In this document: piece by piece, positions 49,179 through 61,069 of the stretch
Position numbering within the stretch: position 1 is the first letter of the stretch
Layout: each line of letters opens with the position of its first letter
NCBI RefSeq assembly: GCF_024206495.1
Contig: NZ_JAMBPQ010000002.1
Span: 124,001-188,000 of the forward strand
Reading direction: 5' to 3'
From: Paraburkholderia sp. CNPSo 3272
Lineage (GTDB): Bacteria > Pseudomonadota > Gammaproteobacteria > Burkholderiales > Burkholderiaceae
Length of the DNA stretch: 64,000 nt
Translations under genes and position numbers: made by a program
Notes under the pieces: generated by a model
Databases searched by the model: none
Seen by the model: the letters and a program-made list of their open reading frames with translations, nothing else
What the model was told of the DNA's origin: nothing

Positions 49179-49730
49179 TCCTAGCCCTGGTGAATCGAGG
49201 GAGTACCGACCGAGTGATACCCGCAGGCGTCACAACCCGATGCGCGCTGCAATCTGTCGGCCATTTCCCAGTAAAGAAAATCAAGTGGCCCATTAAAGCC
49301 AACGATCTGCGTCGAACACGCCATGGCTCGATCATTCCGATAACTCGGAAAATGCCTACAGATTCGTGGGAGCCATATGCGATGACAGCAGCAACTTTAT
49401 GGGCTCGAAATCACAGGGAGAATAAGAGAACTCTTAAAGCAAAAATCTCTATGCGATTGGGCCGAGACGCACAATCAGCAAAGACAACGGCAGCAGACTG
49501 GAGGCGTACGCCGCGCTCTCGAAATCAATATAAGAGCGTAAGAATCAACGAGCAATTGACAATTAATTTCCTCAACCACGCAGAAAATCATCACAAAAAA
49601 TAAACCTTTTCCCTATGCCATCCTATTTCTCCACATCTTTTTAAAAATAATCTTACATATCAACAAACATGCTCACAATTGTCAGAGACTCTTTAATAAA
49701 TATTAAATTCGATACTATTCAGAACGAGCC
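49179..49730 (-). other. AT-rich upstream region and long leader of the adhesin gene
   Basis: About 550 bp with no convincing gene; the half from about 49370 to 49730 is strikingly AT-rich compared with the rest of the window. It contains A/T tracts, a pattern typical of H-NS-like silencing in adhesin loci. A promoter at 49527-49555 implies a leader of roughly 340 bases before the ATG. Confidence 0.6.
49527..49555 (-). promoter_or_regulatory. Putative sigma-70 promoter of the adhesin gene
   Basis: Minus strand: TTGCTC (-35, 49550-49555), 17-bp spacer, TATATT (-10, 49527-49532). Other AT-rich matches exist nearby, so this is the best of several candidates. Confidence 0.5.
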
Positions 49731-49985
49731 GTGAGAATACCGCTTCGAGTATCGCAGCCAGCCGCCGTTGCACCGCGACAACGCCCAATCTCGGCGGTCG
49801 TTCTGATATCGGTGTCGCAGGTGCTGAGCGATGTGCACGTGCAAATGCTCGACGCTATGGCCGTGAGGAGCGGCAGCAACGGCTAGAGGCTCGTGGCAGC
49901 CGATAAGGCAATCGAGTATCGCTTCACTGACGTGGTCGTGAAGCAGGAGGACGGCTAGCGTCTTGTAGCGGGCCGCATGCGCCGC
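49731..49985 (+). pseudogene. Possible degenerate coding remnant, unidentified
   Basis: Reading plus from a GTG at 49731, one frame gives 52 residues to a TAG at 49887-49889, then continues in the same frame through a second TAG. After each stop an alike stretch follows (RLVAADK..., RLVAGRM...). Codon choice (AGA, ATA, CGA, GTA) is unlike neighbouring genes. It may be a decayed fragment or simply non-coding; no family was recognised. A minus-strand 99-codon frame over the same bases looks like a shadow. Confidence 0.25.
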
Positions 49986-49993
49986 GAGACAAC

Positions 49994-50014
49994 GGGCGCC
50001 ACCTGGGGGCGCCC
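49994..50014 (-). terminator. Hairpin downstream of the hemJ-like gene
   Basis: GGGCGCC (49994-50000) with GGCGCCC (50008-50014), 7-base loop. No T run, so function as terminator is uncertain. Confidence 0.4.
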
Positions 50015-50071
50015 GCACGGGGGAAAAACCAGGATTACGCGCCGCAGTGGCGGCGTCAGTGAGTCAGCGGT

Positions 50072-50494
50072 TCAGAACGGCTTGATGACAGCCAGCGCCA
50101 CCGCAGCCAGCATGCCGAGGACGGGAAGCTCGTTGAACATGCGATACCACTTGCCGGAGCGGCAGTTTTCGCCACGCTCGAAGGTCTTGAGCAAACGTCC
50201 GCAGTACGCGTGATAGATGACGAGCAGCACCACCACGCCCACTTTCGCGTGGATCCAGCCCTGGCCCCGGCCAATCCCCACCACGAGCCACAGCCACAGC
50301 CCGCACAGCAGCGCGGGCACGGCGATCATCGTCATGAAGCGGTAGAGCTTGCGCGCCATGATGAGCAGACGCTTGACGGCCGCAGGCTCGGTTTCCATCG
50401 CGAGATTCACGAAGATGCGCGGCAGGTAGAACAGGCCCGCGAACCACGAGGCGATCAGTACGATGTGAAACGTCTTGACCCAGAGCATCGACAT
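50072..50494 (-). CDS. hemJ: HemJ/CopD-family membrane protein (putative protoporphyrinogen IX oxidase)
   Basis: 140 residues with four predicted membrane segments. FHIVLIASWFAGLFYLPRIF, the histidine in GWIHAKVG, and KWYRMFNELPVLGM match HemJ (formerly UPF0093), which oxidises protoporphyrinogen IX in heme synthesis in bacteria lacking HemG/HemY. The annotation CopD family is also used for this group. The ATG at 50494 has a weak AGAAG upstream; an ATG two codons later is an alternative. Downstream of proA (75-bp gap), same strand. Confidence 0.82.
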   Translation of the reverse strand: MSMLWVKTFHIVLIASWFAGLFYLPRIFVNLAMETEPAAVKRLLIMARKLYRFMTMIAVPALLCGLWLWLVVGIGRGQGWIHAKVGVVVLLVIYHAYCGRLLKTFERGENCRSGKWYRMFNELPVLGMLAAVALAVIKPF

Positions 50495-50569
50495 TATTTT
50501 TTCTTCTTCGTGAGCGATTGTGCAACGAGGCGGCGCGCTAAGCCGTGCGCCGTCTCGTGCGATCCGCGA

Positions 50570-51841
50570 CTATTGACGGCCTTCGCCGTGGCCGAGCACC
50601 ACGTACTTCAGCGAGGTCAGCCCTTCCAGGCCGACCGGGCCGCGCGCATGCAGCTTGTCGTTCGAAATGCCGATCTCCGCACCGAGGCCGAATTCGAAAC
50701 CGTCGGCAAAACGCGTCGAGGCGTTCATCATCACGCTCGCCGAGTCGACTTCGCGCAGGAAGCGCATGGCGCGGTCGTGATCTTCGGTGACGATTGCATC
50801 CGTGTGGTGCGAGCCGTAGGCGTTGATGTGCTCGATCGCGTCGTCGAGCGTGTCGACCACCTTCACCGCCAGCACCGGCGCAAGGTACTCGGTACGCCAG
50901 TCCTCTTCGGTCGCATCCACGAGCGGACCGACGCCCGCGTCGGCGAGAATCGAGCGCGCCGCAGCATCCACGCGCAGTTCGACTTCCTTCTCGCGATACA
51001 GGCGGCCAAGCGGCGGCAGCACATCATGCGCAATGCCGCGCGCCACGAGCAGCGTTTCCATCGTGTTGCAGGTGCCGTAGCGGTGCGTCTTCGCGTTATC
51101 GCACACGGTCAACGCCTTCGCGAGATCGGCGCGGTCGTCCACATACACGTGGCAGATACCGTCGAGGTGCTTGATCATCGGCACGCGCGCCTCTGCCATC
51201 AAGCGCTCGATCAGGCTCTTGCCGCCGCGCGGCACGATCACATCCACGAATTCCGTCATCGTGATGAGCTTGCCCACGGCCGCGCGGTCAGCAGTCCCGA
51301 CCACCTGCACCGCGTCCTGCGGCAGGCCGGCCGTGGTCAGCCCTTCGCCGATCAGCTTCGCGAGCGCCGTATTGCATTCGAGCGCCTCGGAGCCGCCGCG
51401 CAGAATCGTGGCGTTGCCCGACTTCAGGCACAACGCTGCCGCGTCGATCGTCACGTTCGGCCGCGATTCGTAGATGATGCCGATCACGCCCAGCGGCACG
51501 CGCATCTGCCCGACCTGGATGCCGCTCGGACGGAACTTGAGGTTGGTGATCTCGCCGATGGGGTCGGGCAGCGCCATCACCTGGCGCAGGCCCTCGACCA
51601 TCGTCTTGAGGGCCTTGTCCGAAAGCGTGAGGCGATCGATGAACGCCGCGTCGTGGCCCTTCTCCGTCGCGCGCGCGAGGTCGCGTGCGTTCGCATCCTT
51701 CAATTGCTGCGCGTCGCGCTCGATGGCTTGCGCCACCGCTTCGAGCGCCGCGTTCTTCGCGGCCGTCGTGGCCCGTGCCATCGCGCGCGAAGCGTTGCGG
51801 GCGCGGCGCCCGAGGTCGGTCATGTACTGGTCGATATCCAT
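50570..51841 (-). CDS. proA: Gamma-glutamyl phosphate reductase
   Basis: Second step of proline synthesis: NADPH-dependent reduction of glutamyl-5-phosphate to the semialdehyde. 423 residues, aldehyde dehydrogenase fold. [20 protein letters not shown] is the ProA signature and [14 protein letters not shown] carries the catalytic cysteine. The ATG at 51841 (MDIDQYM) matches the usual Burkholderia start; an ATG five codons upstream (51856) is also in frame. No proB is adjacent. Confidence 0.96.
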   Translation of the reverse strand: MDIDQYMTDLGRRARNASRAMARATTAAKNAALEAVAQAIERDAQQLKDANARDLARATEKGHDAAFIDRLTLSDKALKTMVEGLRQVMALPDPIGEITNLKFRPSGIQVGQMRVPLGVIGIIYESRPNVTIDAAALCLKSGNATILRGGSEALECNTALAKLIGEGLTTAGLPQDAVQVVGTADRAAVGKLITMTEFVDVIVPRGGKSLIERLMAEARVPMIKHLDGICHVYVDDRADLAKALTVCDNAKTHRYGTCNTMETLLVARGIAHDVLPPLGRLYREKEVELRVDAAARSILADAGVGPLVDATEEDWRTEYLAPVLAVKVVDTLDDAIEHINAYGSHHTDAIVTEDHDRAMRFLREVDSASVMMNASTRFADGFEFGLGAEIGISNDKLHARGPVGLEGLTSLKYVVLGHGEGRQ

Positions 51842-52037
51842 GGTGTCTTTCGTCATGCGGCGCGTGAGGCGCAGTCAGATGTGCGCCAGGCACGGTTTGA
51901 TTCAAACGGTTCAGCCCGATTTTAAGGCCAGCCGCCAAGGTTTGCTGGACGCGGCCGGGCCGCCCGGCAGGTGCACCGGCTGCGCGGCGACCGTAGAGCA
52001 GGCGCCGACGTGCCGGTTCAGGCAAGCGCGGAACGCT

Positions 52038-53249
52038 TTAGCCTTGCCGGCGCGACGGCCCTGCGGTGCGCGGTCGGGCCGCGGCCGCTGCGGCCGCCGC
52101 CGCCGCTGGGCCAGCTGGCTGAGCACCCGGCTGCACGCGCCCCGGCGCCCCAGCGCCGCGCGCAGCGGCGGCGCCGCGCGCCTGCGGTGCACCTTCGCGT
52201 GGCGCGGCTACTGTCATGGCGAGTTCGAACAGGCCATCCCAGGCATCGGGCGGCAGCGCATTGCGCCAGTCGGCGCGCGATTGACCCGACAGCCCCTTGA
52301 CCTGGCGGTCGAGGCGCGCCGCAAGCGCGAGACCGCGCTCAAGCGTCGCTTCGCTCAGGCGCGAAAGCGCCGGCCCGATGAGCCGCTCGCGCGGCCCCCA
52401 CACGCGGTTCTCGCGCAGCAGCATGGCGAGCGGCTTGCCCGCCGCCACGCCGCGCTTGATGCGCAAGAGCGTGCGGATTTCCTCGACCACGGCCCACAGC
52501 ACCAGCACCGAAGCCTCGCCTTCGCCCTGCAGCCCGTCGAGCATGCGCGCGAGGCGGCCAACGTCGCCTGTGAGCATCGCTTCGTTGAGCTTGAATACGT
52601 CGTAGCGCGCGACGTTGAGCACGGCGTCGTGAATCTGCTCGAAGTTCAGCACGCCTTCGGGATACAGCAGCCCAAGCTTCTGGATTTCCTGATGCGCCGC
52701 CAGCAGGTTGCCTTCCACACGCTCCGCCACGAATTGCAGCGCGCGCCGGCCGTCTTCGCCGGATGCAACGCGCTGGCCTTGCAGCGCCAGACGCTGGCCG
52801 ATCCAGTTCGGGAGCGCCGCGCGCTCGACGGGATCGATCTTCAGCGCGACGCCGCTGTCAGCCAGCGCCGTGAACCACCCAGACTTCTGCGTGGCGGCGT
52901 CGAGCCGCGGCAGCGTGACGAGCATCAGCACATCGGGATTCGAGGCAGCGGCGAGCGTCTTGAGCGCGTCCGCGCCTTCCTTGCCGGGCTTGCCCGACGG
53001 AATGCGCAACTCCACCAGCTGGCGATCGCCAAAGAGCGACATCGACTGGCTCGCGCCAAGCAGCGAGCTCCAGTCGAAGCCGCGCTCGACGGTGAACACC
53101 GAGCGGTCGGTAAAGCCCGCCGCGCGCGCAGCCGCGCGGATGCGGTCGCACGCCTCCTGGGCGAGCAGGTGCTCGTCGCCGTAGACGACGTACAGGCCAG
53201 CCAGCCCTCGCGCGAGGTGCGGTTCGAGTGCGTCGGGTCGCAGTTGCAT
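52038..53249 (-). CDS. holA: DNA polymerase III subunit delta
   Basis: Clamp-loader subunit that opens the beta clamp. 403 residues. MQLRPDALEPHLARGLAGLY and VYGDEHLLAQEACDRIR are typical of HolA; the LSGQSRADWRNALPP region near residue 330 marks the end of the conserved collar domain. The last ~55 residues are Ala/Pro/Gly/Arg-rich low complexity, beyond the usual ~345. The ATG at 53249 fits the family start. It follows lptE by 43 bp. Confidence 0.93.
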   Translation of the reverse strand: MQLRPDALEPHLARGLAGLYVVYGDEHLLAQEACDRIRAAARAAGFTDRSVFTVERGFDWSSLLGASQSMSLFGDRQLVELRIPSGKPGKEGADALKTLAAASNPDVLMLVTLPRLDAATQKSGWFTALADSGVALKIDPVERAALPNWIGQRLALQGQRVASGEDGRRALQFVAERVEGNLLAAHQEIQKLGLLYPEGVLNFEQIHDAVLNVARYDVFKLNEAMLTGDVGRLARMLDGLQGEGEASVLVLWAVVEEIRTLLRIKRGVAAGKPLAMLLRENRVWGPRERLIGPALSRLSEATLERGLALAARLDRQVKGLSGQSRADWRNALPPDAWDGLFELAMTVAAPREGAPQARGAAAARGAGAPGRVQPGAQPAGPAAAAAAAAAARPRTAGPSRRQG

Positions 53250-53292
53250 GGCGCTCGGTCGAAGATCGCTCAGTAGAGGGAAACCGCGCGCA

Positions 53293-53856
53293 TTACAGCG
53301 GCGGCGGCGGCAGCGGTGCGAGCGGCGCGACACCCGGCACGACCTGATCGGGCGTCGGGTTGATCGACTTCAGCACGGCAAGGCGCCGCATGAGCTGGTC
53401 AACGGCGTCGTTCTGCATGTCGGTGAACAGCAGATCGGCTTCCTGCGTCTTGGCGGTCGCGAACTGATCGCTGTAGGTCAGCGCGCGGTTCAGCGAGATC
53501 ATGCTCGGCTGGATCAGCACGCTGCCGTCCGGTCTCGTCAGCGTATAGTTCAGCGAATAGTTGACCTGATATTCCACGACCGCGCCGAGCGAATTGAGCG
53601 TGAGCGTGCTGAAGCTACGGCCTTCGGAAACGCGCAGCACGGCGTCGGCATTGGCCACCGAGTCGACCACGACCGAATCGCTGCCGCCTTCGACCATACG
53701 CGAGAGACGCCCGGCGAGCGGCGGCGGCGCGCCGACGACGGCGAGGCGCTTGAAGGCGAAGTTCTCCTCGCCGCGCAGCTGGAAGCCGCACGCCGAGAGG
53801 GCCAGCGCGCTGCCCGCCACAAGCGGGAACAACCTGAGAAACGATCTGCGAATCAC
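53293..53856 (-). CDS. lptE: LPS-assembly lipoprotein LptE
   Basis: Outer-membrane lipoprotein that plugs the LptD barrel and helps insert LPS. 187 residues. Signal peptide with lipobox ALSAC, Cys23 being the lipidated residue, followed by GFQLRGEENFAFKRLAVVG, typical of LptE/RlpB. The start is GTG at 53856, chosen because AGGGAG lies 5 bases upstream; the nearby ATG is followed directly by a stop. The C-terminus ends in a proline-rich stretch (PLPPPPL). Conserved leuS-lptE-holA order. Confidence 0.92.
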   Translation of the reverse strand: MIRRSFLRLFPLVAGSALALSACGFQLRGEENFAFKRLAVVGAPPPLAGRLSRMVEGGSDSVVVDSVANADAVLRVSEGRSFSTLTLNSLGAVVEYQVNYSLNYTLTRPDGSVLIQPSMISLNRALTYSDQFATAKTQEADLLFTDMQNDAVDQLMRRLAVLKSINPTPDQVVPGVAPLAPLPPPPL

Positions 53857-53957
53857 ATGGACTCCCTGGGTTCGCGACAGAGTCGCCAGTGTCGGCTGAG
53901 CGGCGCCGCGCGGTGCTTCGCGCGCTACGCCGCTCACATGGCCTTTGGTTTGCCTCG

Positions 53958-56597
<2,640 letters not shown>

Positions 56598-56730
56598 TCA
56601 GTGCCGGATGCACCGGGCCGGCTGTTCACGATACCGGCAGATTGCGGCGGTTTCGCTGGGCCCGTTTTTAAAGGAAACGTTGATTATACCGTTGACTGGC
56701 GCGCGCTCAGCGGCGTGCGCAGTGGCGTCT

Positions 56731-57162
56731 TCAGTGAGCGCCGGCGGGCGGCTCGGTCACGAAGCCGAGGCGCGTGAGACCGGCCTGCTGCGCGGCGCCC
56801 ATCACCTGCGCGATCACGTCGTAGCGCGTCTCGCGCGCGGCGCGCAGTTGCAGCTCGGGCTGCTGCGACTCGGGCTCTTTGCCCGCTGCCGTGAAGCGCG
56901 CGCGCAGTTCGTCCAGCGTGATGGGCTGGGCGTTCCAGTAGAGCCTGCCGGCGGCGTCGATGGAAAGCGTGACGGTCTGCGCCGTTTGTTGCGCCGGCTC
57001 GGCGGCGACCTTCGGCAAATCGAGCCGGATCGCGTGCGAGAACAGCGGTGCGGTAATGATGAAAATGACGAGCAGCACGAGCATGACGTCGATGAGCGGC
57101 GTCATGTTGATTTCCGACATCGGTGCAGCATCGCGCTTCTTTTCGAGTCCGCCGAATGCCAT
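56731..57162 (-). CDS. exbD: Biopolymer transport protein ExbD/TolR
   Basis: 143 residues, one N-terminal membrane segment with the functional aspartate (Asp25, in NMTPLIDVMLVLLVIFI), then a periplasmic domain. Works with an ExbB/TolQ partner to turn proton flow into mechanical energy for TonB or Tol systems. It lies 12 bp after the exbB gene. No tonB, tolA or receptor is nearby, so which system it powers is not shown. Confidence 0.9.
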   Translation of the reverse strand: MAFGGLEKKRDAAPMSEINMTPLIDVMLVLLVIFIITAPLFSHAIRLDLPKVAAEPAQQTAQTVTLSIDAAGRLYWNAQPITLDELRARFTAAGKEPESQQPELQLRAARETRYDVIAQVMGAAQQAGLTRLGFVTEPPAGAH

Positions 57163-57174
57163 ACGGGTTGCCTC

Positions 57175-57903
57175 CTACGACTCGGCGCGCGCGCCTTCGC
57201 GCAGCGCGCCCTGCGCACCTTCGCGGCGCAGCGGCGCGCCTTCGGGCGCGCAGGCATAGGCGTGCAGATCGTGGGCGAAGCCGTCGAGATCGTCGCAGAG
57301 CTGGCGCACGAGGCGACCCAGCACGTTGTAGGCGAGCACCGCCGGAATCGCGACGACTAGACCAAAGGCCGTCATGATGAGCGCCTCGCCCACCGGGCCG
57401 GCCACGTTCTCGATCATCGCCTGGCCGCTCGCGGCAATGCTGCCGAGTGCGTGGTAGATGCCCCAGACGGTGCCGAGCAGGCCGACGAACGGCGCCGTGC
57501 TGCCCACCGAGGCGAGCAGGACCTGGCCGAACTCGAGGCGCCGCTGCGACGCCTGCAGCGCGCCGCGGAGCGCCCGCAGCACGCGCTCGCCGCGATCCAC
57601 GCGCGCGAGCATCATGCCGGGCGCGTCGGCTTCCTCGGCGGCGAGCGCCGCCTGAGCCAGCGGCAGGAACACGCGCTCGCGGTCGACCGGACGCATGGCG
57701 GCAACGCCGTCTGCGAGCGTGCGCGCCTGCCAGAAACGCGCAATGGCGCGCGGCCCCTGGCGCTTCGCGCGCAGGAGCACCCAGCTCTTGATGATGAGGA
57801 AACACCAGCTCGCGACCGACATGGCGAGCAAGACCCACGCAACCGCGTGAGTGACCGCGTCGCCCGTCTGCAGATAGTGAATGACTCCGGAACTCGCTGC
57901 CAT
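57175..57903 (-). CDS. exbB: MotA/TolQ/ExbB proton channel family protein
   Basis: 242 residues, three predicted membrane segments. The hallmark is in the second half: LLASVGSTAPFVGLLGTVWG followed by ALIMTAFGLVVAIPAVLAYN, which lines the proton path. ATG at 57903. Pairs with the downstream exbD. Upstream is dapB, 53 bp away; they may share a transcript. Confidence 0.9.
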   Translation of the reverse strand: MAASSGVIHYLQTGDAVTHAVAWVLLAMSVASWCFLIIKSWVLLRAKRQGPRAIARFWQARTLADGVAAMRPVDRERVFLPLAQAALAAEEADAPGMMLARVDRGERVLRALRGALQASQRRLEFGQVLLASVGSTAPFVGLLGTVWGIYHALGSIAASGQAMIENVAGPVGEALIMTAFGLVVAIPAVLAYNVLGRLVRQLCDDLDGFAHDLHAYACAPEGAPLRREGAQGALREGARAES

Positions 57904-57956
57904 CGGACCTCGCTCACTGTCGGTCCGGCGCAAGCGCCGGACCGTAGGGGAAACGC

Positions 57957-58754
57957 TCAGCGCAGGCCGAGCACGTCCTGCATATCGTACAGGCCATGGG
58001 CCTTGTCCTGCAGAAAGCGTGCGGCGCGCACGCTGCCCTGCGCATAGGAAAGGCGGCTCGAGGACTTGTGCGTGATCTCGATGCGCTCGCCGATACCCGC
58101 GAACAGCACCGTATGATCGCCGACGATATCGCCGCCGCGAATCGCCGAAAACCCGATCGTCGAGGGGTCGCGCTCGCCCGTCACGCCTTCGCGGCCGTAC
58201 ACGGCGCATTCGTCGAGATTGCGGCCGAGCGCGTGCGCCACGGCCTCGCCCATCGCAAGCGCGGTTCCCGAGGGCGCGTCGACCTTATGGCGATGGTGCG
58301 CCTCGATGATCTCGATGTCGTAGCCGGTCTCGAAAAAACGCGCCGCGTATTCGAGCAGCTTGAGCGTGACGTTCACGCCCACGCTCATGTTAGCCGCGAA
58401 CACGACGCCGACCTTCTGCGCGGCCGCGCCGAGCTGCGCTTTTTGCTGTGCGTCGAAGCCGGTCGTGCCGATCACCATCTTCACGCCGTTGCGCTGCGCC
58501 GCCTCGAGGTGCACGAGCGTGCCTTCGGGGCGCGTGAAGTCGATCAGGCAGTCGCTTTGCGCGAAGACCTGCTCGATGTCGTCGGTGATGCGCACGCCGG
58601 TGTCCTTGCCGAGGAACGCGCCGGCGTCCTGGCCGACGGCGGGCGAGCCCTTGCGCACGAGCGCGCCCGAGAGCGTGACGTCGGGAGAATTCAGGACGGT
58701 TTCGATGAGCATGCGGCCCATGCGGCCCGATGCCCCGGCGATTGCGATTTTCAT
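57957..58754 (-). CDS. dapB: 4-hydroxy-tetrahydrodipicolinate reductase
   Basis: Lysine/diaminopimelate pathway enzyme, NAD(P)H-dependent. 265 residues. Dinucleotide motif [12 protein letters not shown] at the N-terminus and the active-site signature [19 protein letters not shown] with its His-His and Lys. The ATG at 58754 gives [10 protein letters not shown], standard. The upstream in-frame extension is Arg/Pro-rich and covers the bamE terminator region. Confidence 0.98.
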   Translation of the reverse strand: MKIAIAGASGRMGRMLIETVLNSPDVTLSGALVRKGSPAVGQDAGAFLGKDTGVRITDDIEQVFAQSDCLIDFTRPEGTLVHLEAAQRNGVKMVIGTTGFDAQQKAQLGAAAQKVGVVFAANMSVGVNVTLKLLEYAARFFETGYDIEIIEAHHRHKVDAPSGTALAMGEAVAHALGRNLDECAVYGREGVTGERDPSTIGFSAIRGGDIVGDHTVLFAGIGERIEITHKSSSRLSYAQGSVRAARFLQDKAHGLYDMQDVLGLR

Positions 58755-58814
58755 GAGTCTTCCTGCCAATGTGTCGCTGGCCGCGGTGCCGGATGCCACC
58801 AGGCGCCACGCAGC

Positions 58815-58837
58815 GCCGCCGCCAAAAACGCGGCGGC
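58815..58837 (-). terminator. GC-rich hairpin downstream of bamE
   Basis: GCCGCCGC (58815-58822) with GCGGCGGC (58830-58837); loop CAAAAAC. On the minus strand it carries TTTTT in the loop but none after the stem, so termination is only a suggestion. Confidence 0.35.
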
Positions 58838-58926
58838 CGGTGGTAGTGACACCCCGGCCGCCGGATCGAAGCGCGGCGCGCCTCGCGCACCACGCTCTGC
58901 TTGTGTTACCGGCCAGGTCAGCCGGA

Positions 58927-59868
58927 TCAGTTGCTCGGAGCCGCAGCCGCCCCCGAGGCCGGCACCGTGGGCGGCGCGGCGAGCGACGAATCCCGTGCGG
59001 GGCCGGAGGGCGCCGCATTGGTGGTGTCGCCGGTGCCTTGCGCGCCGGCGGCCGGGCCAACCGGGTTGCTCGGCGGCACGCCCTGGATTTGCGGCTGCGG
59101 CTGGCGATGCAGCTGAACCTGCGAGGGCATCGTGCCGACGTTCTGCGGCAGCGCCGACGACTGCGGATTGCCCGCGCGCACCGACGGCGTGAAGCCCGAC
59201 GGCGTTTGCACGGCTTCCGTGGCGCGGTTCGCGGCGGCGGCCGCCTGTGCGTTGGCGTCCTGCGGCAGCCCGTTGGTGGCCGTGCCGAGTTCGGACGACG
59301 GCGTGCGCGCCGTGTCGCCTACCGTCGGGCCGGTCGCGCTCGAGGGCTGCGCAGGCGCGCCTGCTGCAGCCGCCACCGGCGCCGATGCGCCCGTCGCCGG
59401 CGCAGCAGCGACGGCCCTCTTCTTGCCGGAGCGGTCGCCGTCGATTTCGGCGAGCAGTTCGAGGTTCGAAGGCAGGTCTTCACCGCCCGACCAGCTCGCT
59501 ACGCGGTCGCCTTCGAACAGCACGACGAAGTCACGTTGCTGGACCACGGCGGTCGAGCCCCGCTTGAAATAGAAAATGTAGTCCCAGCGGTTCGCATGGA
59601 ACATGTCGGTGAGGAGCGGCGTGCCGAGCAGCTGCTTGACCTCGGCGCGCGACATGCCCACCTTCATCTGCGCCGCGGCTTCCGCCGAGACGAAGTTGCC
59701 TTGCACGATGGTAATGCGGTAAGGCGTAATGCTCTGGGCGACGCGCTGTGTCACGCTGTCGTACGTTTTACAGCCGGCGAGCGCCGCGAACGCGGCCGCA
59801 GCCAGCAGGGTGCACGCCAGGCGGCCGCCGTGCATGCGCCGGCCGATCGTTGTGAATTCTGGAATCAT
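58927..59868 (-). CDS. bamE: Outer membrane protein assembly factor BamE, with long C-terminal extension
   Basis: Lipoprotein of the BAM beta-barrel assembly complex (SmpA/OmlA). 313 residues. Lipobox LAGC with Cys33, then the BamE fold: [39 protein letters not shown] and [16 protein letters not shown]. The fold ends near residue 130; the rest is a ~180-residue Ala/Pro/Gln/Ser-rich region of unknown use. Start at 59868 (ATG) gives a full signal peptide; ATG at 59835 is an alternative. Divergent from fur, as in many proteobacteria. Confidence 0.92.
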   Translation of the reverse strand: MIPEFTTIGRRMHGGRLACTLLAAAAFAALAGCKTYDSVTQRVAQSITPYRITIVQGNFVSAEAAAQMKVGMSRAEVKQLLGTPLLTDMFHANRWDYIFYFKRGSTAVVQQRDFVVLFEGDRVASWSGGEDLPSNLELLAEIDGDRSGKKRAVAAAPATGASAPVAAAAGAPAQPSSATGPTVGDTARTPSSELGTATNGLPQDANAQAAAAANRATEAVQTPSGFTPSVRAGNPQSSALPQNVGTMPSQVQLHRQPQPQIQGVPPSNPVGPAAGAQGTGDTTNAAPSGPARDSSLAAPPTVPASGAAAAPSN

Positions 59869-60004
59869 TTCCCTCACCGTGCGGGCTTTTCGCGAAGCCG
59901 CGCGTATTCTGTAGAAGATCGTTCGAAGTTCTGGCGAAAATGCCCGGAACGGCAAAAACGCATTAACATAACAACCTAGCATTGTACTCCAGGGACTTAT
60001 CGTC
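59869..60004. promoter_or_regulatory. Divergent bamE/fur promoter region
   Basis: 136 bp holding both promoters. AT-rich stretch ATTAACATAACAACCTAGC at 59962-59980 is the likely fur promoter zone. No convincing Fur box was seen. Confidence 0.45.
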
Positions 60005-60433
60005 ATGACCAATCCAACCGATCTCAAGAACATCGGCCTCAAGGCGACGCTGCCTCGCCTCAAGATCCTGGAGATTTTTCAGCACAGCCCCGTGCGCCAT
60101 CTGACCGCCGAAGACGTCTACCGCAACCTGCTGAACGAGGAGCTCGACATCGGCCTCGCCACGGTCTACCGGGTCCTCACGCAGTTCGAGCAGGCCGGGT
60201 TGCTCACGCGCAGCAACTTCGAATCGGGCAAGGCGGTGTTCGAACTGAACGAGGGCAGTCACCACGACCACCTCGTTTGCCTCGACTGCGGCATCGTTGA
60301 AGAATTTTTTGACCCCGAAATCGAAAAGCGCCAGCAGATGATCGCCACGGAGCGCGGCTTCAAGCTCCAGGAGCACGCCCTTGCCCTCTACGGCGCGTGC
60401 ACGAAGGAAAACTGCCCGCACCGCAAGCACTGA
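60005..60433 (+). CDS. fur: Ferric uptake regulator Fur
   Basis: Iron-responsive repressor, 142 residues. Winged-helix part includes [22 protein letters not shown]; the metal sites are visible as [11 protein letters not shown] and [12 protein letters not shown], the cysteine pairs of a structural zinc site. Begins [20 protein letters not shown], nearly standard for beta-proteobacterial Fur. Single gene with terminator. Confidence 0.98.
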   Translation: MTNPTDLKNIGLKATLPRLKILEIFQHSPVRHLTAEDVYRNLLNEELDIGLATVYRVLTQFEQAGLLTRSNFESGKAVFELNEGSHHDHLVCLDCGIVEEFFDPEIEKRQQMIATERGFKLQEHALALYGACTKENCPHRKH

Positions 60434-60473
60434 CCACCGCTTGCAACCTGCAGGCTGCAGGCTGCAGAAAAGG

Positions 60474-60504
60474 AAACGCCACGGCAGTTCTGCCGTGGCG
60501 TTTT
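60474..60504. terminator. Bidirectional terminator between fur and allA
   Basis: 13-bp arms AAACGCCACGGCA (60474-60486) and TGCCGTGGCGTTT (60491-60503), loop GTTC, followed by T/C-rich sequence. Confidence 0.85.
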
Positions 60505-60543
60505 CGTTTGGTGAGCCTGTATTTGCGAAAAACGGGCCGGACC

Positions 60544-61056
60544 TCAGGCAGGCACGAGCGACGGGTCGGCTTGCGCGAGCCGCCAGGGCCTCGCAAGCGC
60601 GATCTCGTCGCAGTTCGGCTGCGTGCCGCCGCGGTCGATTACCACGAAGTCGCTCACGCGCCCGAACGCGAGCAACGGGTGATGCCAGACGCCTTTGGCA
60701 TAGTTGACGCCCTGCCCGCGCCCGGCCCAGAACGCCCGCAAGCCGGCCGGATCGAACTCGCCCGCGGGCGCGACCACCACTGCGTAGCCCGCGTCGCCGA
60801 GCGGCACGAACGCCTGGCTGCCCAGCGGATGCCGCTCCATCATCGCAATGTCGACGGGCCACGCACGCGGCTGGGCGCGAAACACACTGACGATAGGCCG
60901 GCCGCCCGCCTCGTTCACGTCGATGGCGGCGAGATCGTGGAAGCGCTCGGTCGTGCCGCCGTTGATCGGAAAATGGCGCGCGCCTTCGAGTTCGATGACG
61001 TCGCCGAACGGCGCGAACGCCTCGCGCGTCAAGGGCTCCATGTGCAGGATCTGCAT
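60544..61056 (-). CDS. allA: Ureidoglycolate lyase
   Basis: Cleaves ureidoglycolate to glyoxylate and urea, ending allantoin breakdown. 170 residues, cupin-like. [25 protein letters not shown] and [11 protein letters not shown] are family-typical; the last contains the metal/substrate histidines. ATG at 61056, 13 bp after alc. Last gene of the dctA-alc-allA run. Confidence 0.94.
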   Translation of the reverse strand: MQILHMEPLTREAFAPFGDVIELEGARHFPINGGTTERFHDLAAIDVNEAGGRPIVSVFRAQPRAWPVDIAMMERHPLGSQAFVPLGDAGYAVVVAPAGEFDPAGLRAFWAGRGQGVNYAKGVWHHPLLAFGRVSDFVVIDRGGTQPNCDEIALARPWRLAQADPSLVPA

Positions 61057-61069
61057 CGCGGCTCCTCGC

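Noticed and set aside
49719..50018. 99-codon minus-strand frame between the adhesin and hemJ
   Set aside because: No domain, His/Arg-rich composition, and no clear ribosome-binding site; more likely a shadow over a non-coding or decayed segment.
60447..60468. CTGCAGG triplicate after fur
   Set aside because: Only about 20 bp, too short to call a functional repeat; likely slippage next to the terminator.
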